From contig NZ_CP059997.1 in NCBI RefSeq assembly GCF_018736145.1, positions 8,555,501-8,619,500 of the forward strand: a DNA stretch of 64,000 bases, in the 5' to 3' direction. The translations under genes were made by a program, and so were the position numbers. Below, piece by piece: positions 10,001 through 18,313 of this stretch (its first letter is position 1; every line of letters starts with the position of its first letter). Below the pieces are notes generated by a model that was not told the origin of the DNA, did not search any database, and saw nothing but the letters and a program-made list of their open reading frames with translations. Origin of the DNA: Amycolatopsis sp. CA-230715 (GTDB lineage Bacteria > Actinomycetota > Actinomycetes > Mycobacteriales > Pseudonocardiaceae).

Positions 10001-13000
10001 CCGACTTCGGCTTTTCGCTGGCGGCCACGCGGTCGGCGTTCGAGCACCGCGCCGTCGTGCTCGCCGAGAACCGCGCGGACGTGCTGGCCGGGCTGCGCGC
10101 GATCGCGGCGGGCACGCGGTCCCCGGTGGTGACCAGTGGGGTCACCGGCCACGGCGGTACGGCGTTCTTGTTCGCCGGGCAGGGTTCTCAGCGCCCGGGG
10201 ATGGGCCGAGAGCTGTACGAGTGTTTCCCCGTGTTCGCCGGTGCCTTCGACGAGGCGTGCGCGCATCTCGACCGGGGTCTGGACCGGTCGCTGCGCGAGG
10301 TGATGTGGGGCGAAGACGCCTTGCTCGACGACACCGCCTACGCCCAGCCCGCGCTGTTCGCGACTCAGGTCGCCCTGTACCGCCTGCTCGAGAGTTACGG
10401 GATCAGGGCCGATCACCTGCTGGGGCACTCGATCGGCGAACTGGCCGCGGCACACGTGGCAGGCGTGCTGTCGCTGGCGGACGCCTGCACCGTCGTGTCC
10501 GCACGAGGCAGGCTGATGAGCGAGTTGCCCACCGGCGGGGCGATGCTCGCCGCGCGGACGACCGAGGCGCGCGCCGGAGACCTGATCGCGGGTCGTACCG
10601 GTGAAGTCGGGATCGCGGCGATCAACGGTCCGTCGTCGGTGGTGTTCTCCGGTGCCGAGCCCGCGGTGCGCGAAATCGCCGAGGAACTGGCCGAGGACGG
10701 GGTCGAGGTGCGTTGGCTGCGGGTCAGCCACGCCTTCCACTCGCCGTTGATGGAGCCCATGCTCGACCGGTTCCGCGCGGTGCTCCGCGGCATCACGTTC
10801 CACCCGCCCGCGCTGGCCGTCGTGCCGGCCCTGCCCGGCGACCTGACCGATCCGGAGTACTGGGTGGCGCAGGTACGGCAGCCGGTGGAGTTCGGTGCCG
10901 CGGCGGCGGTTTCGTACGCGGAGGGCGTCCGCACGTTTCTCGAGCTTTCCCCCGGCGGCACGCTGTGCGGTCTGGTCAGAGAACAGTTCGAGGACGTGAC
11001 GGCGGTGGCGCTGCTGCGCCGGGACCGCCCGGAGCGCGGCTCACTGTTCACCGCCCTTGCCGGTGCGCATGTCGCGGGTGCCACGGTGAGGTGGGAGTCC
11101 GCCTTCGCCGGAACCGGTGCCAGGATCGTCGACCTGCCCACGTACCCGTTCCAGCGGCGGCGGTTCTGGCTGACCGGTCCGACCGCCGACCCGCGTTCGT
11201 CCCTGCGGGGGTTGTCCCCGGCGGCCGTGGCGGCGGAGTTCGGGGTGGACGCCGACGCCGTGGCGAGCGCGATGTCGAGGTGGCGTGCTGAGGACGCGGT
11301 GGACCACTGGCGCTACCGCGTGGGATGGCGTCCGGTTTCGCCGCGGGCCGCCGCGTTGACCGGACCGTGGTTGGTGGTCGTACCACCGGCCCTCGCGGGC
11401 GACCCGGAGGTGGACCGCGTGGCCGCGGCACTGGACGCCGCGAGGATCGTCACCGCGGACGAGGCCGTCGGTGCGGCGGACGGGGCCGCCGGGGTGGTGT
11501 CCCTGTTGGGATGGGACGAAGGCGACTGCGTGTCGGCGCCGGGCGTTCCGGCCGGACTGGCCATGACCTTGCGGCTGGTGCAAGTCCTTCGCGACACCCG
11601 GACTCCGCTGTGGTGCGTGACGCGGCGCGCGGTGGCCTGCGGCGCCTCGGACCTCGCGCCGAGCCCGGCTCAGGCGTCGGTGTGGGGGCTCGGCCAGACC
11701 GTGGGTCTCGAGTTCCCGGCGCTGTGGGGCGGTCTGGTCGATTTGCCCGCCGAGTTGGACGAGCGCGTTCTCGCCGCGCTGCGCGGGGTGCTGACGGGGA
11801 TCGGTGAAGATCAGGTCGCGATCCGGGGTGCGGGCACCTTCGCGCGCCGGGTGCTTCCGGCGCCCCGTGACCGCGACGTACCGGTCGAGCCGTGGCGGCC
11901 GCGCGGCACCGTACTGGTCACCGGCGGTACCGGAGGCCTGGGCACCCGGGTGACCGAGTGGCTCGTGGACAGCGGCGCCGAGCGGGTCGTTCTGCTGAGC
12001 CGGCGCGGGACTTCGGCGCCGGTGGCCGACGCGGTCCGGGTCGTGCGGTGCGATGTGACCGACCGCGCCGCGCTCGCCGAGGTCCTCGCCGGTCTCGGCA
12101 GGATCGACGCCGTGGTGCACGCCGCGGGGGTGGGGCACTTCCGCCCGACCGACGAGCTGTCACTGGCCGAGGTCGGGGAAGTGCTGGCGGCCAAGGTCAT
12201 CGGCGCGCGAAACCTGGACACGCTGCTGCCCGCTGATCTGGACGCCTTCGTCTTGTTCTCCTCGATCGCCGGGGTGTGGGGAAGTGGCGCGCAGGCGGCG
12301 TACGCGGCGGCCAACGCCTACCTGGACGCGGTGGCCGAATCCCGCCGCAGACGTGGTTCGCGCGCCACCTCGGTGTCGTGGGGTGGCTGGGCCGGCGCCG
12401 GTATGGCGGCTGGGTCCGCGGAGCTGCTGCTCAGCCGCAGCGGAGTGCGGCTCATGGAACCCGACCTGGCCGTGCTCGCGTTGCGGCAAGCCGTCGAAGA
12501 GGGGCACACCTGCCTGACCGTGGCCGATGTGGACTGGGCGCGGTTCGCGCCCACCTACGCGCTCGCTCGGCCGCGTCCGTTGATCAGCGAGATCCCGGCG
12601 GCGGCCGAAGCGCTCGCGGACGCGCCGCCACCGGATGGCGGGCAGCGCGCCGATCTGGCGCTGCTCGGCGATGCGGAACGGCGAGGCGCGCTGCTCGACT
12701 TGATCCGCCGCGAGACGGCGGACGTGCTGGGCTACGCCACGGCCGAGGAGGTGGATCCGAACCGGGCGTTCCGCGACCAGGGTTTCGACTCGTTGACCGC
12801 GGTCGAGTTCCGCGACCGGATCGCGGCCGTGATCGGCGCGCGGCTGCCGGCCACCTTGGTGTTCGACTACCCGAACCCCGAGCAGTTGGCCGAGTTCCTC
12901 GGCGGCGAGGCGGCGGGTTCGAGCCCGGTTGCCGGCGCGGTCGCCGACGAACCGGTGGCCATCGTCGGAATGGCTTGCCGGTTCCCGGCGGGCATCCGCT

Positions 13001-16000
13001 CGCCGGAGGACCTGTGGCGAGCGGTCGTCGACGAGTTGGACGCGATCTCCCCGTTCCCGGTGGACCGGGGCTGGGACCTCGATGCCGTTTACCACCCCGA
13101 TCCGGAGCACGTCGGGACCTCGTACGTGTGCGCCGGTGGATTCGTCGACGGTGCCGCCGAGTTCGACGCGGAGTTCTTCGGCATCAGTCCACGCGAGGCC
13201 GTGGCGATGGACCCGCAGCAGCGGCTGCTCCTGGAAATCTCGTGGGAGGCGCTGGAACGCGCCGGAATCGACCCGGCCTCGGTCAGGGGAACCCCGGTCG
13301 GGGTGTTCACCGGCGCCGGCGCCATGGGCTACGACCGGTTGGCCGGCGCCTCGGAGGCCGTCGAGGGCTACCTCGGCACGGGCAACGCGGCGGCGGTGGC
13401 TTCGGGAAGGGTGGCTTACGCGCTCGGGTTGCACGGTCCGGCGCTGACCGTCGACACCGCGTGCTCGTCGTCGTTGGTTGCGCTGCACCTCGCGGTGGAA
13501 GCGCTGCGCCGCGGGGAGTGCGATCTCGCGCTGGCGGGCGGGGTCGCGGTGATGTCCACCCCCGGGCCGTTCCTCGACCTGTCCCGGCAGGGCGGGCTGG
13601 CTCCGGATGGCCGGTGCAAGTCCTTCGCCGACGCCGCCGACGGTACGGCGTGGGGCGAGGGGGCGGGCGTGCTCCTGCTGGAACCGCTTTCCGCCGCGCG
13701 GGCCAACGGGCACCGCGTGCTGGCGGTCGTCCGGGGTTCCGCGGTGAACTCCGACGGCGCGTCCAACGGGCTGACCGCGCCCAACGGTCCTTCGCAGCAG
13801 CGGGTGATCCGCGCCGCGCTCGCCGGCGCCGCGTTGTCCACTTCGGACGTCGACGCGGTGGAGGCGCACGGTACGGGCACCAAGCTCGGCGACCCGATCG
13901 AGGCACAGGCTCTGGTGGCGACCTACGGTCAGGACCGTGCGCCGGATCGGCCGTTGTGGCTGGGTTCGCTCAAGTCCAACATCGGGCACACGCAGTCGGC
14001 TTCCGGCGTGGCCGGGGTCATCAAGATGGTCATGGCGATGCGGCACGGTGTGCTGCCGAGGACGCTGCACGTCGACCGGCCGTCGTCCAAAGTGGACTGG
14101 TCCGCCGGTGCGGTGGAACTGCTCGTCGAGCGCAAGCGGTGGCCGGAAACCGGCAGGGCGAGGCGAGCGGGGGTGTCCTCCTTGGGGATCAGCGGCACCA
14201 ACGCGCACGTGATCCTGGAACAGGGTGAGCCCGATGCCGTCGGCACCGGTTCGCGGAACCCGGTGGTGCCGTGGCTGCTGTCCGGGCGTACCCAGCGGGC
14301 GCTCCGGGAGCAGGCCGAGCGCCTCGGCGCGGTCACCGGTCACCGGGCGGTGGACGTGGCCCATTCGCTGGTGACGACCCGCCGGGCGTTCGACCACCGC
14401 GCGGCCGTGGTCGGCGCCGACTCCGACGGCATGCTGGACCTCCTGCGGGACTTCGGGACGGGCGACGCGGCGGGACAGGTGGTCACCGGAGTGGCCGATG
14501 TGTCGGGCAAGGTCGTGCTGGTCTTCCCCGGGCAGGGGGCGCAGTGGACCGGCATGGCCACCGAACTGATCGAGTCCTCGCCGGTGTTCGCCGCCAGGAT
14601 GGCGGAGTGCGCGGCAGCGCTGGCGCCGTACGTCGACTGGTCGCTACGGGACGTGCTCGCCGACGGGAACGCACTGTCCAGAGTGGACGTGGTGCAACCG
14701 GCGCTGTGGGCCGTGATGGTGTCTCTCGCCGAGTTGTGGCGCTCCTTCGGGATCGAAGCTTCCGCGGTGGTCGGTCACTCCCAGGGTGAACTCGCGGCCG
14801 CCTGCGTTGCGGGCGCGCTCTCGCTCGAGGACGGTGCGCGGGTGGTCGCGCTGCGCAGTGCGGCCATCACGCGGCTGACCGGGGCGGGTGGCATGGTGTC
14901 GGTCTCCGAGTCGCGGGAAGCGGTGGCCGAACGCGTGGCCGCGTGGGGCGGGCGCATCTCGATCGCGGCGGTGAACGGCCCGGCCACGACGGTCGTTTCC
15001 GGCGACCTCGGCCCGTTGGACGAACTGCTCGCGCAGTGCGCCGAGGACAACGTGCTGGCCCGGCGCGTCGCGGTGGACTACGCCTCGCACTCGGCGCAGG
15101 TGGAGCGCATCGAAGCCGAGCTGCTCGACGCGCTCGCCCCGATCCGGCCGCGCGCGGCCGACGTTCCGTTCTGCTCCACGGTGTCCGGCGGCGTGCTGGA
15201 CACCGCGCGGCTCGACGCGGGCTACTGGTACCGGAACCTGCGCGCCACCGTCGAATTCGACACCGCGGTGCGCGGGTTGCTCGCGTCGGGACACCATGCG
15301 TTCGTGGAGGTGAGCCCGCACCCCGTGGTGACCACGGCGATCCAGGAGATCCTGGCCGAGGCGAAGTCCGATGGCACTGTGGTCGTCGGCACGCTCCGCC
15401 GGGACCAGGGCTCGCTGCGGCGTTTCCTCGTCTCGGCGACCGAGTTGCACGTGCGCGGCGTCGAGGTGGACTGGGCTCCGGTGTTCGCCGATTGCGCACC
15501 GGCCAGGGTCGACCTGCCCACCTACCCGTTCCAGCGGCGTCGCTACTGGCTGGCGGGGCGGACCCTGGACGGCCCGGCGACGGATACGGGGTTTTCGGTC
15601 GATCCCGCGGTCTTGGCCGCCGAGCTGGGCGTGGACGTCGATACCGTGGCCGACGCGATGTCCCGGAGTCGCGCGGAGTCGAAACTGGCGTCGTGGCGGT
15701 ACCGGGTGGCGTGGCGTCCGGTACCGGTCCAGGACCGCGCGGTCGCGGGCACCTGGCTCGTAGTGGTGCCGCCCGCGTTCGCCGGCACACCCGAGGCGGC
15801 GCGGATCGCCGCCTGCTTGGGCGATGCGCTCGTCCTCCAGGCCGACGAGGTCGCCGCCGCGGTCGAGTCCGCCTCCGGGGTGTTGTCGCTGCTAGCGTGG
15901 GACGAGGACGACTGCTCGTCGGCGCCCGGTGTTCCGGCGGGGCTGGCGGCAACCCTGGGATTGGCGCAGCAGCTGGGAAAACTCGACTCCGCACCGCCGC

Positions 16001-18198
16001 TCTGGTGCGTCACCCGAGGCGCGGTCTCGGTGGACGGGACCGATCTGGCCACCAGCCCGGTTCAGGCGCTGGTGTGGGGGCTCGGCCAGACGGTGGGGCT
16101 GGAAACGCCCAGAATCTGGGGTGGTTTGGTCGATCTGCCGCAGGAGTTGGACGAACGCGCCGTGGCGGCGTTGCGCGGTGTCCTCGCGGACGGGCACGAG
16201 GACCAGGTGGCGATCCGGGACGGCGGCGTGCTGGCACGCCGCGTGCTTCCCGCACCTGGCGACGATCGCCTCGGCACCAGGACCTGGCGACCTCGCGGCA
16301 CGGTTCTGGTCACCGGGGGCGCGGGCGGCGTCGGCGCGCACGTGGTCCGATGGCTGATCGATCGCGGCGCGGCACGGGTCGTGCTGCTGAGCAGACGAGG
16401 GGCGGCGGCACCGAAGGCCGCCGAACTGATCGCCGAAGCGGACGGCCGGGTCGAGGCCGTCGCGTGCGATGTCGCCGATCGGGCCGCGTTGGGCGAGGCG
16501 CTCGCCGGTCTCGGCAGGATCGACGCGGTGGTGCACTCGGCCGGCGCCGGGCATTTCGGCCCGACCATGGACCTTTCCCTCGACGAGGTCGCGCGCGTGC
16601 TGGCGGCGAAGGTGACCGGCGCCCGCAACCTGGACGCACTGCTGCCCGACGACCTCGACGCCTTCGTCCTGTTCTCCTCGCTGGCCGGGCTCTGGGGCAG
16701 CGGGGCCGAGGCCGCGTATGCCGCGTCCAACGCGTTCGCCATGGCGTTCGCCGGCGACCGGCGCCGGCGCGGACTGCCGGCCACCGCCGTGGTGTGGGGC
16801 ATCTGGGACGGGGGCGGTATGGCCGACGGCGCGGCGGAGCGCCACCTCGCCGACCGGCGCGGGCTGCGGCTGATGGACCCGGAACTGGCGATGCGCGGAC
16901 TGCGCCGAGTGCTGGACGACGACGAGCTGTGCCCGATCGTGGCCGACGTCGATTGGGCGCGGTTCTCGCTCACGTTCACCCTGGCTCGGCCACGACCGCT
17001 GATCGCGGAAATTCCCGAGGTGGCGGCAGCGCAGGTGGCAAAAGCAGAGGAGGAGCAGGAGGGGGACGTCGTGCCCGCGTTGCGCGACGAGCTCGCGGCA
17101 CTCGGCGAAGCGGATCGAGGACCAAGGCTGCTCGATCTTGTCCGGCGCGAGGTGGCGACGGTGCTGGGACATCCTTCGACCGAGGCGGTGCCGACCGATC
17201 GCGCGTTCCACGAACTCGGGTTCGATTCGTTGACCGCGCTGGAACTGCGCAACCGGCTCAACACGGTGACCGGCCTCCGGCTGCCCGCGACGCTGGTGTT
17301 CGATCACCGCGACGCGAGCGAACTCGCGGTGCGGCTCGGCACGGAGATCGGAAGCGCGGCACGACCGGAACTCGTGCGCGAGCCGGACGCCGTGCTCGCG
17401 ATGTTCCGCCGGGCCTGCCTCGGCGGAAACCGGGACGCGGGGATGGCGCTGCTCGGCGCGGTCGCCGACGTGCGCCCCGAGGTCACCGCGCCCGTCGTCG
17501 CACCGCTGGTGTTGGCGCGGGGCCCGGAAACTCCTCGCCTGGTCTGCGTTCCCTCGGCCATCGGGCTCGGCGCGCCCGTGCAGTACGCCCGGTTCGCGGC
17601 CGGGTTCGCCGGGACCCGCGACGTCGCGGTACTTCCGCTGCCCGGGATCGCCGAAGACGAGCTCCCCGGTTCGCTCGACGCGGTGGTGGAGGCTCACGCG
17701 GACGCCGTACCCGAGGGGCCCGTCGTCCTCGTGGGCCATTCGTGGGGCGGCTTGCTCGTGCACGCGCTGGCGCACGAACTGGAGCGCCGTGGCCGCGCAC
17801 CGGAATCGGTGGTGCTCATCGACACCTACACCGAGTTCGGTCCCGAACTGCGACCACTGTTCGCCGCGGTCTTCGATTCCGTGGTGCGGCGGCAGGAGCA
17901 GTTCGAGGTGGTGACGGGGCGCTCCCTGTCGGCGATGGTCAGATACCAGCGGCTCACCGCGGACTGGAAGCGGCACGACCTGGTGGCACCGCAGCTGTTC
18001 GTCCGGCCCGCCGAGCTGTTCACCGAAGCGCTGGGCAGCTCGTTTTCCGGGCCGGTGCCCGAATCCACGGCGTGGCGAGCGCAGTGGCCAACCGCGGATC
18101 GCGTCGTCGAGGTACCGGGGGACCACTTCAGCATGATGGAGCAGGATGCCGCCACGACGGCGCGCGCGGTCGAGGACTGGTTGTCCGGCCCGCGCTGA
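4033..18198 (+). CDS. PKS-B, terminal modular type I PKS: three modules plus thioesterase
   Basis: About 4,721 aa. The start is the ATG at 4033: GAGGAGAG-type purines lie upstream and the first 30 residues (MSEERYLDYLKRATAELRTA) form a typical N-terminal docking coiled coil; the open frame upstream is only the shadow of the end of PKS-A. Layout: docking; module 1 KS-AT-KR-ACP (residues 33-1516); module 2 KS-AT-KR-ACP (1527-2965); module 3 KS-AT-KR-ACP (2972-4430); thioesterase (about 4450-4721). All three KS keep Cys (205, 1695, 3144) and both His motifs. There is no dehydratase or enoylreductase, so every module should leave a hydroxyl. The TE makes this the last enzyme of the assembly line, which releases the chain, most likely by macrolactonisation. 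The next gene, PKS-C, has its own predicted promoter. Confidence 0.98.
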   Translation: MSEERYLDYLKRATAELRTARRGLAELQEREREPIAIVGMACRFPGGVGTPEELWELVAAGRDAISEFPLDRGWDVEALYDSEIGRAGTSYVREGGFLDAPGEFDAEFFGINPREALAMDPQQRLLLETSWEAVERAGIVAETLKGSRTGVFVGLNYHDYVYGVENPPEDLRGYFGTGNSGSVASGRIAYVLGLEGPAVTVDTACSSSLMTLHLAARALRSGDCSLALAGGISVMGSPSTFLEFSKQRGLAADGRCKPFAAAADGFGPGEGVGVLLVERLSDAIGNGHPVLAVVRGSAVNSDGASNGLTAPNGTSQQRVLRQALASAGLTASEVDVVEAHGTGTPLGDPVEAQALIEAYGGEREAPLWLGSVKSNIGHAQAAAGVAGVIKMVLAMRHGVLPRTLHVDRPSPHVDWSSGVLRLLVESEHWPNTGRPRRAGVSAFGMSGTNAHVILEHPVDQEPADERAASGGPVPWVVSGRTRAALHAQAARLAGAESARLASPVDVGFSLATQRSAFEHRAVIVGDERDTLLAGLGALGSGDPVDAGRGASGIADVAGKTVFVFPGQGAQWTGMAVRLLAESEVFAAAMDECAAALRPLIDWSLTEVLADAEALTRADVVQPVLWAVMVALARLWRSCGVVPDAVVGHSQGEVAAACVAGALSLADGARVVVSRSRAIVRVLAGRGGLASVNLPADQVRSRLDRWRGRLSIAAVNGAASTVVSGPPGPLADLIAECTADGVRAKAVPVDYASHSPQVDDIREEVLDALAPITSVAPGIPLLSTVTGEWIGDGDLGAEYWYANLRRPVRFDAAIRTLAEGGHRAFVEISPHPVLVSAVHETLAEAAPVGTVVTGTLRRDDDALRRVLLSMAELHVRGVHVDWTAVLAAHRPKQVDLPTYAFQRRRYWLEAEQRAATVEPADAALWAAVENEELDDLAVALGIGAEPLHEVLPALSRWHRDLRDKSTVDSWRYRVEWTPWHDAPAPALSGTWLVITSGGGDADVVCAALRAAGAEVVSRPGIDPGLLRDLAPSGVLCLSGDVLGIAKELGDSGAPLWVVTSGAVGTGSSDRVRDPESAELWGLGRVIALEHPERWGGLVDLPATVDAAAAGRLCSVLTARGAEDQVAVRARGLVRRRLVHAPPDTGRSRTWTPRGTILVTGGTGGIGARVARWLVGRGAERLVLVSRRGAEAAGAADLVADLTAAGAQVSVASCDVADRSQVAELLAGLAETGHPVRSVMHAAGIVELAPFADLTARRYAEVVAPKVAGARNLDELLPDDIDAFVLFSSNAGVWGSGGQAAYAAGNAYLDALADHRRARGATATSVAWGAWSGDGLAATEFAADYLRRRGVRGMPPELALTALGRVLDSDETCVAVADVDWAAFVPAFTSSRPSPLLADLPEVRQIVEVAPGSIGIDEPELPSRLVGMSPPARDRAAVEYVRSQVSAVLGGGVGELDVDVDRPFREIGFDSLTSVELRNRLATATGLRLPTTVVFDFPSARALAAHLVDELFDDGRAFAGVTAPAAADEPIAIVGMSCRFPGGVRSPDDLWELLAAGADALSEFPTDRGWQSGALSALLGDGYRQEGGFVHDAGEFDHEFFAMSPREALATDPQQRLLLETAWEVFEHAGIDPMSRKGTGTGVFVGCGAQGYGSGMAEVPERVQGHLLTGNSGAVVSGRIAYHLGLDGPVMTVDTACSSALVAVHLAAQALRGGECAMAVAGGVAVLCTPAAFSEFGRQGGLAGDGRCKAFAEAADGTGWGEGAGLVLLERLSEAERNGHRVLAVLRGSAVNSDGASNGLSAPNGQAQQRVIRQALASAGLAPSDVDAVEAHGTGTALGDPIEASALLATYGQDREHPLWLGSVKSNIGHTQAAAGVAGLIKAVLAMRRGVLPKTLHVDAPSSNVDWAAGDVRLLTEAVPWPEVDRQRRMGVSAFGVGGTNVHLIVEAGQAEPMTTAAEPPLIPLALAARTPEALRAQAAGLLAVAAESALADFGFSLAATRSAFEHRAVVLAENRADVLAGLRAIAAGTRSPVVTSGVTGHGGTAFLFAGQGSQRPGMGRELYECFPVFAGAFDEACAHLDRGLDRSLREVMWGEDALLDDTAYAQPALFATQVALYRLLESYGIRADHLLGHSIGELAAAHVAGVLSLADACTVVSARGRLMSELPTGGAMLAARTTEARAGDLIAGRTGEVGIAAINGPSSVVFSGAEPAVREIAEELAEDGVEVRWLRVSHAFHSPLMEPMLDRFRAVLRGITFHPPALAVVPALPGDLTDPEYWVAQVRQPVEFGAAAAVSYAEGVRTFLELSPGGTLCGLVREQFEDVTAVALLRRDRPERGSLFTALAGAHVAGATVRWESAFAGTGARIVDLPTYPFQRRRFWLTGPTADPRSSLRGLSPAAVAAEFGVDADAVASAMSRWRAEDAVDHWRYRVGWRPVSPRAAALTGPWLVVVPPALAGDPEVDRVAAALDAARIVTADEAVGAADGAAGVVSLLGWDEGDCVSAPGVPAGLAMTLRLVQVLRDTRTPLWCVTRRAVACGASDLAPSPAQASVWGLGQTVGLEFPALWGGLVDLPAELDERVLAALRGVLTGIGEDQVAIRGAGTFARRVLPAPRDRDVPVEPWRPRGTVLVTGGTGGLGTRVTEWLVDSGAERVVLLSRRGTSAPVADAVRVVRCDVTDRAALAEVLAGLGRIDAVVHAAGVGHFRPTDELSLAEVGEVLAAKVIGARNLDTLLPADLDAFVLFSSIAGVWGSGAQAAYAAANAYLDAVAESRRRRGSRATSVSWGGWAGAGMAAGSAELLLSRSGVRLMEPDLAVLALRQAVEEGHTCLTVADVDWARFAPTYALARPRPLISEIPAAAEALADAPPPDGGQRADLALLGDAERRGALLDLIRRETADVLGYATAEEVDPNRAFRDQGFDSLTAVEFRDRIAAVIGARLPATLVFDYPNPEQLAEFLGGEAAGSSPVAGAVADEPVAIVGMACRFPAGIRSPEDLWRAVVDELDAISPFPVDRGWDLDAVYHPDPEHVGTSYVCAGGFVDGAAEFDAEFFGISPREAVAMDPQQRLLLEISWEALERAGIDPASVRGTPVGVFTGAGAMGYDRLAGASEAVEGYLGTGNAAAVASGRVAYALGLHGPALTVDTACSSSLVALHLAVEALRRGECDLALAGGVAVMSTPGPFLDLSRQGGLAPDGRCKSFADAADGTAWGEGAGVLLLEPLSAARANGHRVLAVVRGSAVNSDGASNGLTAPNGPSQQRVIRAALAGAALSTSDVDAVEAHGTGTKLGDPIEAQALVATYGQDRAPDRPLWLGSLKSNIGHTQSASGVAGVIKMVMAMRHGVLPRTLHVDRPSSKVDWSAGAVELLVERKRWPETGRARRAGVSSLGISGTNAHVILEQGEPDAVGTGSRNPVVPWLLSGRTQRALREQAERLGAVTGHRAVDVAHSLVTTRRAFDHRAAVVGADSDGMLDLLRDFGTGDAAGQVVTGVADVSGKVVLVFPGQGAQWTGMATELIESSPVFAARMAECAAALAPYVDWSLRDVLADGNALSRVDVVQPALWAVMVSLAELWRSFGIEASAVVGHSQGELAAACVAGALSLEDGARVVALRSAAITRLTGAGGMVSVSESREAVAERVAAWGGRISIAAVNGPATTVVSGDLGPLDELLAQCAEDNVLARRVAVDYASHSAQVERIEAELLDALAPIRPRAADVPFCSTVSGGVLDTARLDAGYWYRNLRATVEFDTAVRGLLASGHHAFVEVSPHPVVTTAIQEILAEAKSDGTVVVGTLRRDQGSLRRFLVSATELHVRGVEVDWAPVFADCAPARVDLPTYPFQRRRYWLAGRTLDGPATDTGFSVDPAVLAAELGVDVDTVADAMSRSRAESKLASWRYRVAWRPVPVQDRAVAGTWLVVVPPAFAGTPEAARIAACLGDALVLQADEVAAAVESASGVLSLLAWDEDDCSSAPGVPAGLAATLGLAQQLGKLDSAPPLWCVTRGAVSVDGTDLATSPVQALVWGLGQTVGLETPRIWGGLVDLPQELDERAVAALRGVLADGHEDQVAIRDGGVLARRVLPAPGDDRLGTRTWRPRGTVLVTGGAGGVGAHVVRWLIDRGAARVVLLSRRGAAAPKAAELIAEADGRVEAVACDVADRAALGEALAGLGRIDAVVHSAGAGHFGPTMDLSLDEVARVLAAKVTGARNLDALLPDDLDAFVLFSSLAGLWGSGAEAAYAASNAFAMAFAGDRRRRGLPATAVVWGIWDGGGMADGAAERHLADRRGLRLMDPELAMRGLRRVLDDDELCPIVADVDWARFSLTFTLARPRPLIAEIPEVAAAQVAKAEEEQEGDVVPALRDELAALGEADRGPRLLDLVRREVATVLGHPSTEAVPTDRAFHELGFDSLTALELRNRLNTVTGLRLPATLVFDHRDASELAVRLGTEIGSAARPELVREPDAVLAMFRRACLGGNRDAGMALLGAVADVRPEVTAPVVAPLVLARGPETPRLVCVPSAIGLGAPVQYARFAAGFAGTRDVAVLPLPGIAEDELPGSLDAVVEAHADAVPEGPVVLVGHSWGGLLVHALAHELERRGRAPESVVLIDTYTEFGPELRPLFAAVFDSVVRRQEQFEVVTGRSLSAMVRYQRLTADWKRHDLVAPQLFVRPAELFTEALGSSFSGPVPESTAWRAQWPTADRVVEVPGDHFSMMEQDAATTARAVEDWLSGPR
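4129..8580 (+). other. PKS-B module 1: KS-AT(methylmalonyl)-KR(A1)-ACP
   Basis: KS Cys205 in TACSSS. AT with GHSQGE (near 647) and YASH (near 750), the methylmalonyl signature. KR with GGTGGIG near 1157, Trp/Gln at family positions 141/146 and no LDD, so A1 type. ACP phosphopantetheine Ser1469. Predicted product: C6-methyl, C7-hydroxyl of the final acid if PKS-A to PKS-B is the end of the line. Confidence 0.88.
8611..12930 (+). other. PKS-B module 2: KS-AT(malonyl)-KR(A1)-ACP
   Basis: KS Cys1695 (TACSSA rather than TACSSS). AT with GHSIGE (near 2131) and HAFH (near 2233), the malonyl signature. KR with GGTGGLG near 2630, Trp141/Gln146 equivalents and no LDD, so A1 type. ACP Ser2920. Predicted product: unbranched C4, C5-hydroxyl. 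Confidence 0.88.
12946..17350 (+). other. PKS-B module 3: KS-AT(methylmalonyl)-KR(A1)-ACP
   Basis: KS Cys3144. AT with GHSQGE (near 3581) and YASH (near 3683), methylmalonyl. KR with GGAGGVG near 4093; Trp at 141, Glu instead of Gln at 146, Tyr and Asn kept, no LDD: A type, most likely A1. ACP Ser4399. An acidic linker rich in Glu precedes the ACP. Predicted product: C2-methyl, C3-hydroxyl. Confidence 0.87.
17380..18195 (+). other. PKS-B integral type I thioesterase domain
   Basis: An alpha/beta-hydrolase fold fused after the last ACP. The nucleophile elbow GHSWGG has Ser4570; Asp4597 (LIDTY) and His4698 (GDHFS) complete a plausible triad. It releases the finished chain as a lactone or acid. 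It is the only thioesterase in the window. Confidence 0.95.
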
Positions 18199-18313
18199 CA
18201 CCCGCTCAAGGTCGTTGCAAGGCCGGACTGGTTAGCGTGCTGATGAACTTCGGTGCCTGGTAAGCGATACCGGATACGGGTACCGACCGAGGTGGCTGAC
18301 GGAGTTGAGACGG
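18199..18313 (+). promoter_or_regulatory. Promoter/operator in front of PKS-C (site A)
   Basis: Two direct repeats, CAAGGTCG at 18207-18214 and CAAGGCCG at 18218-18225, have a period of exactly 11 bp. Seven bases later stands TAGCGT (18233-18238), a possible -10 box. The same arrangement precedes PKS-E and, in part, PKS-D. Family knowledge: SARP regulators bind direct repeats about 11 bp apart just upstream of the -10. A likely ribosome site, GGAG (18301-18304), sits 9 bp before the GTG start. Confidence 0.65.
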
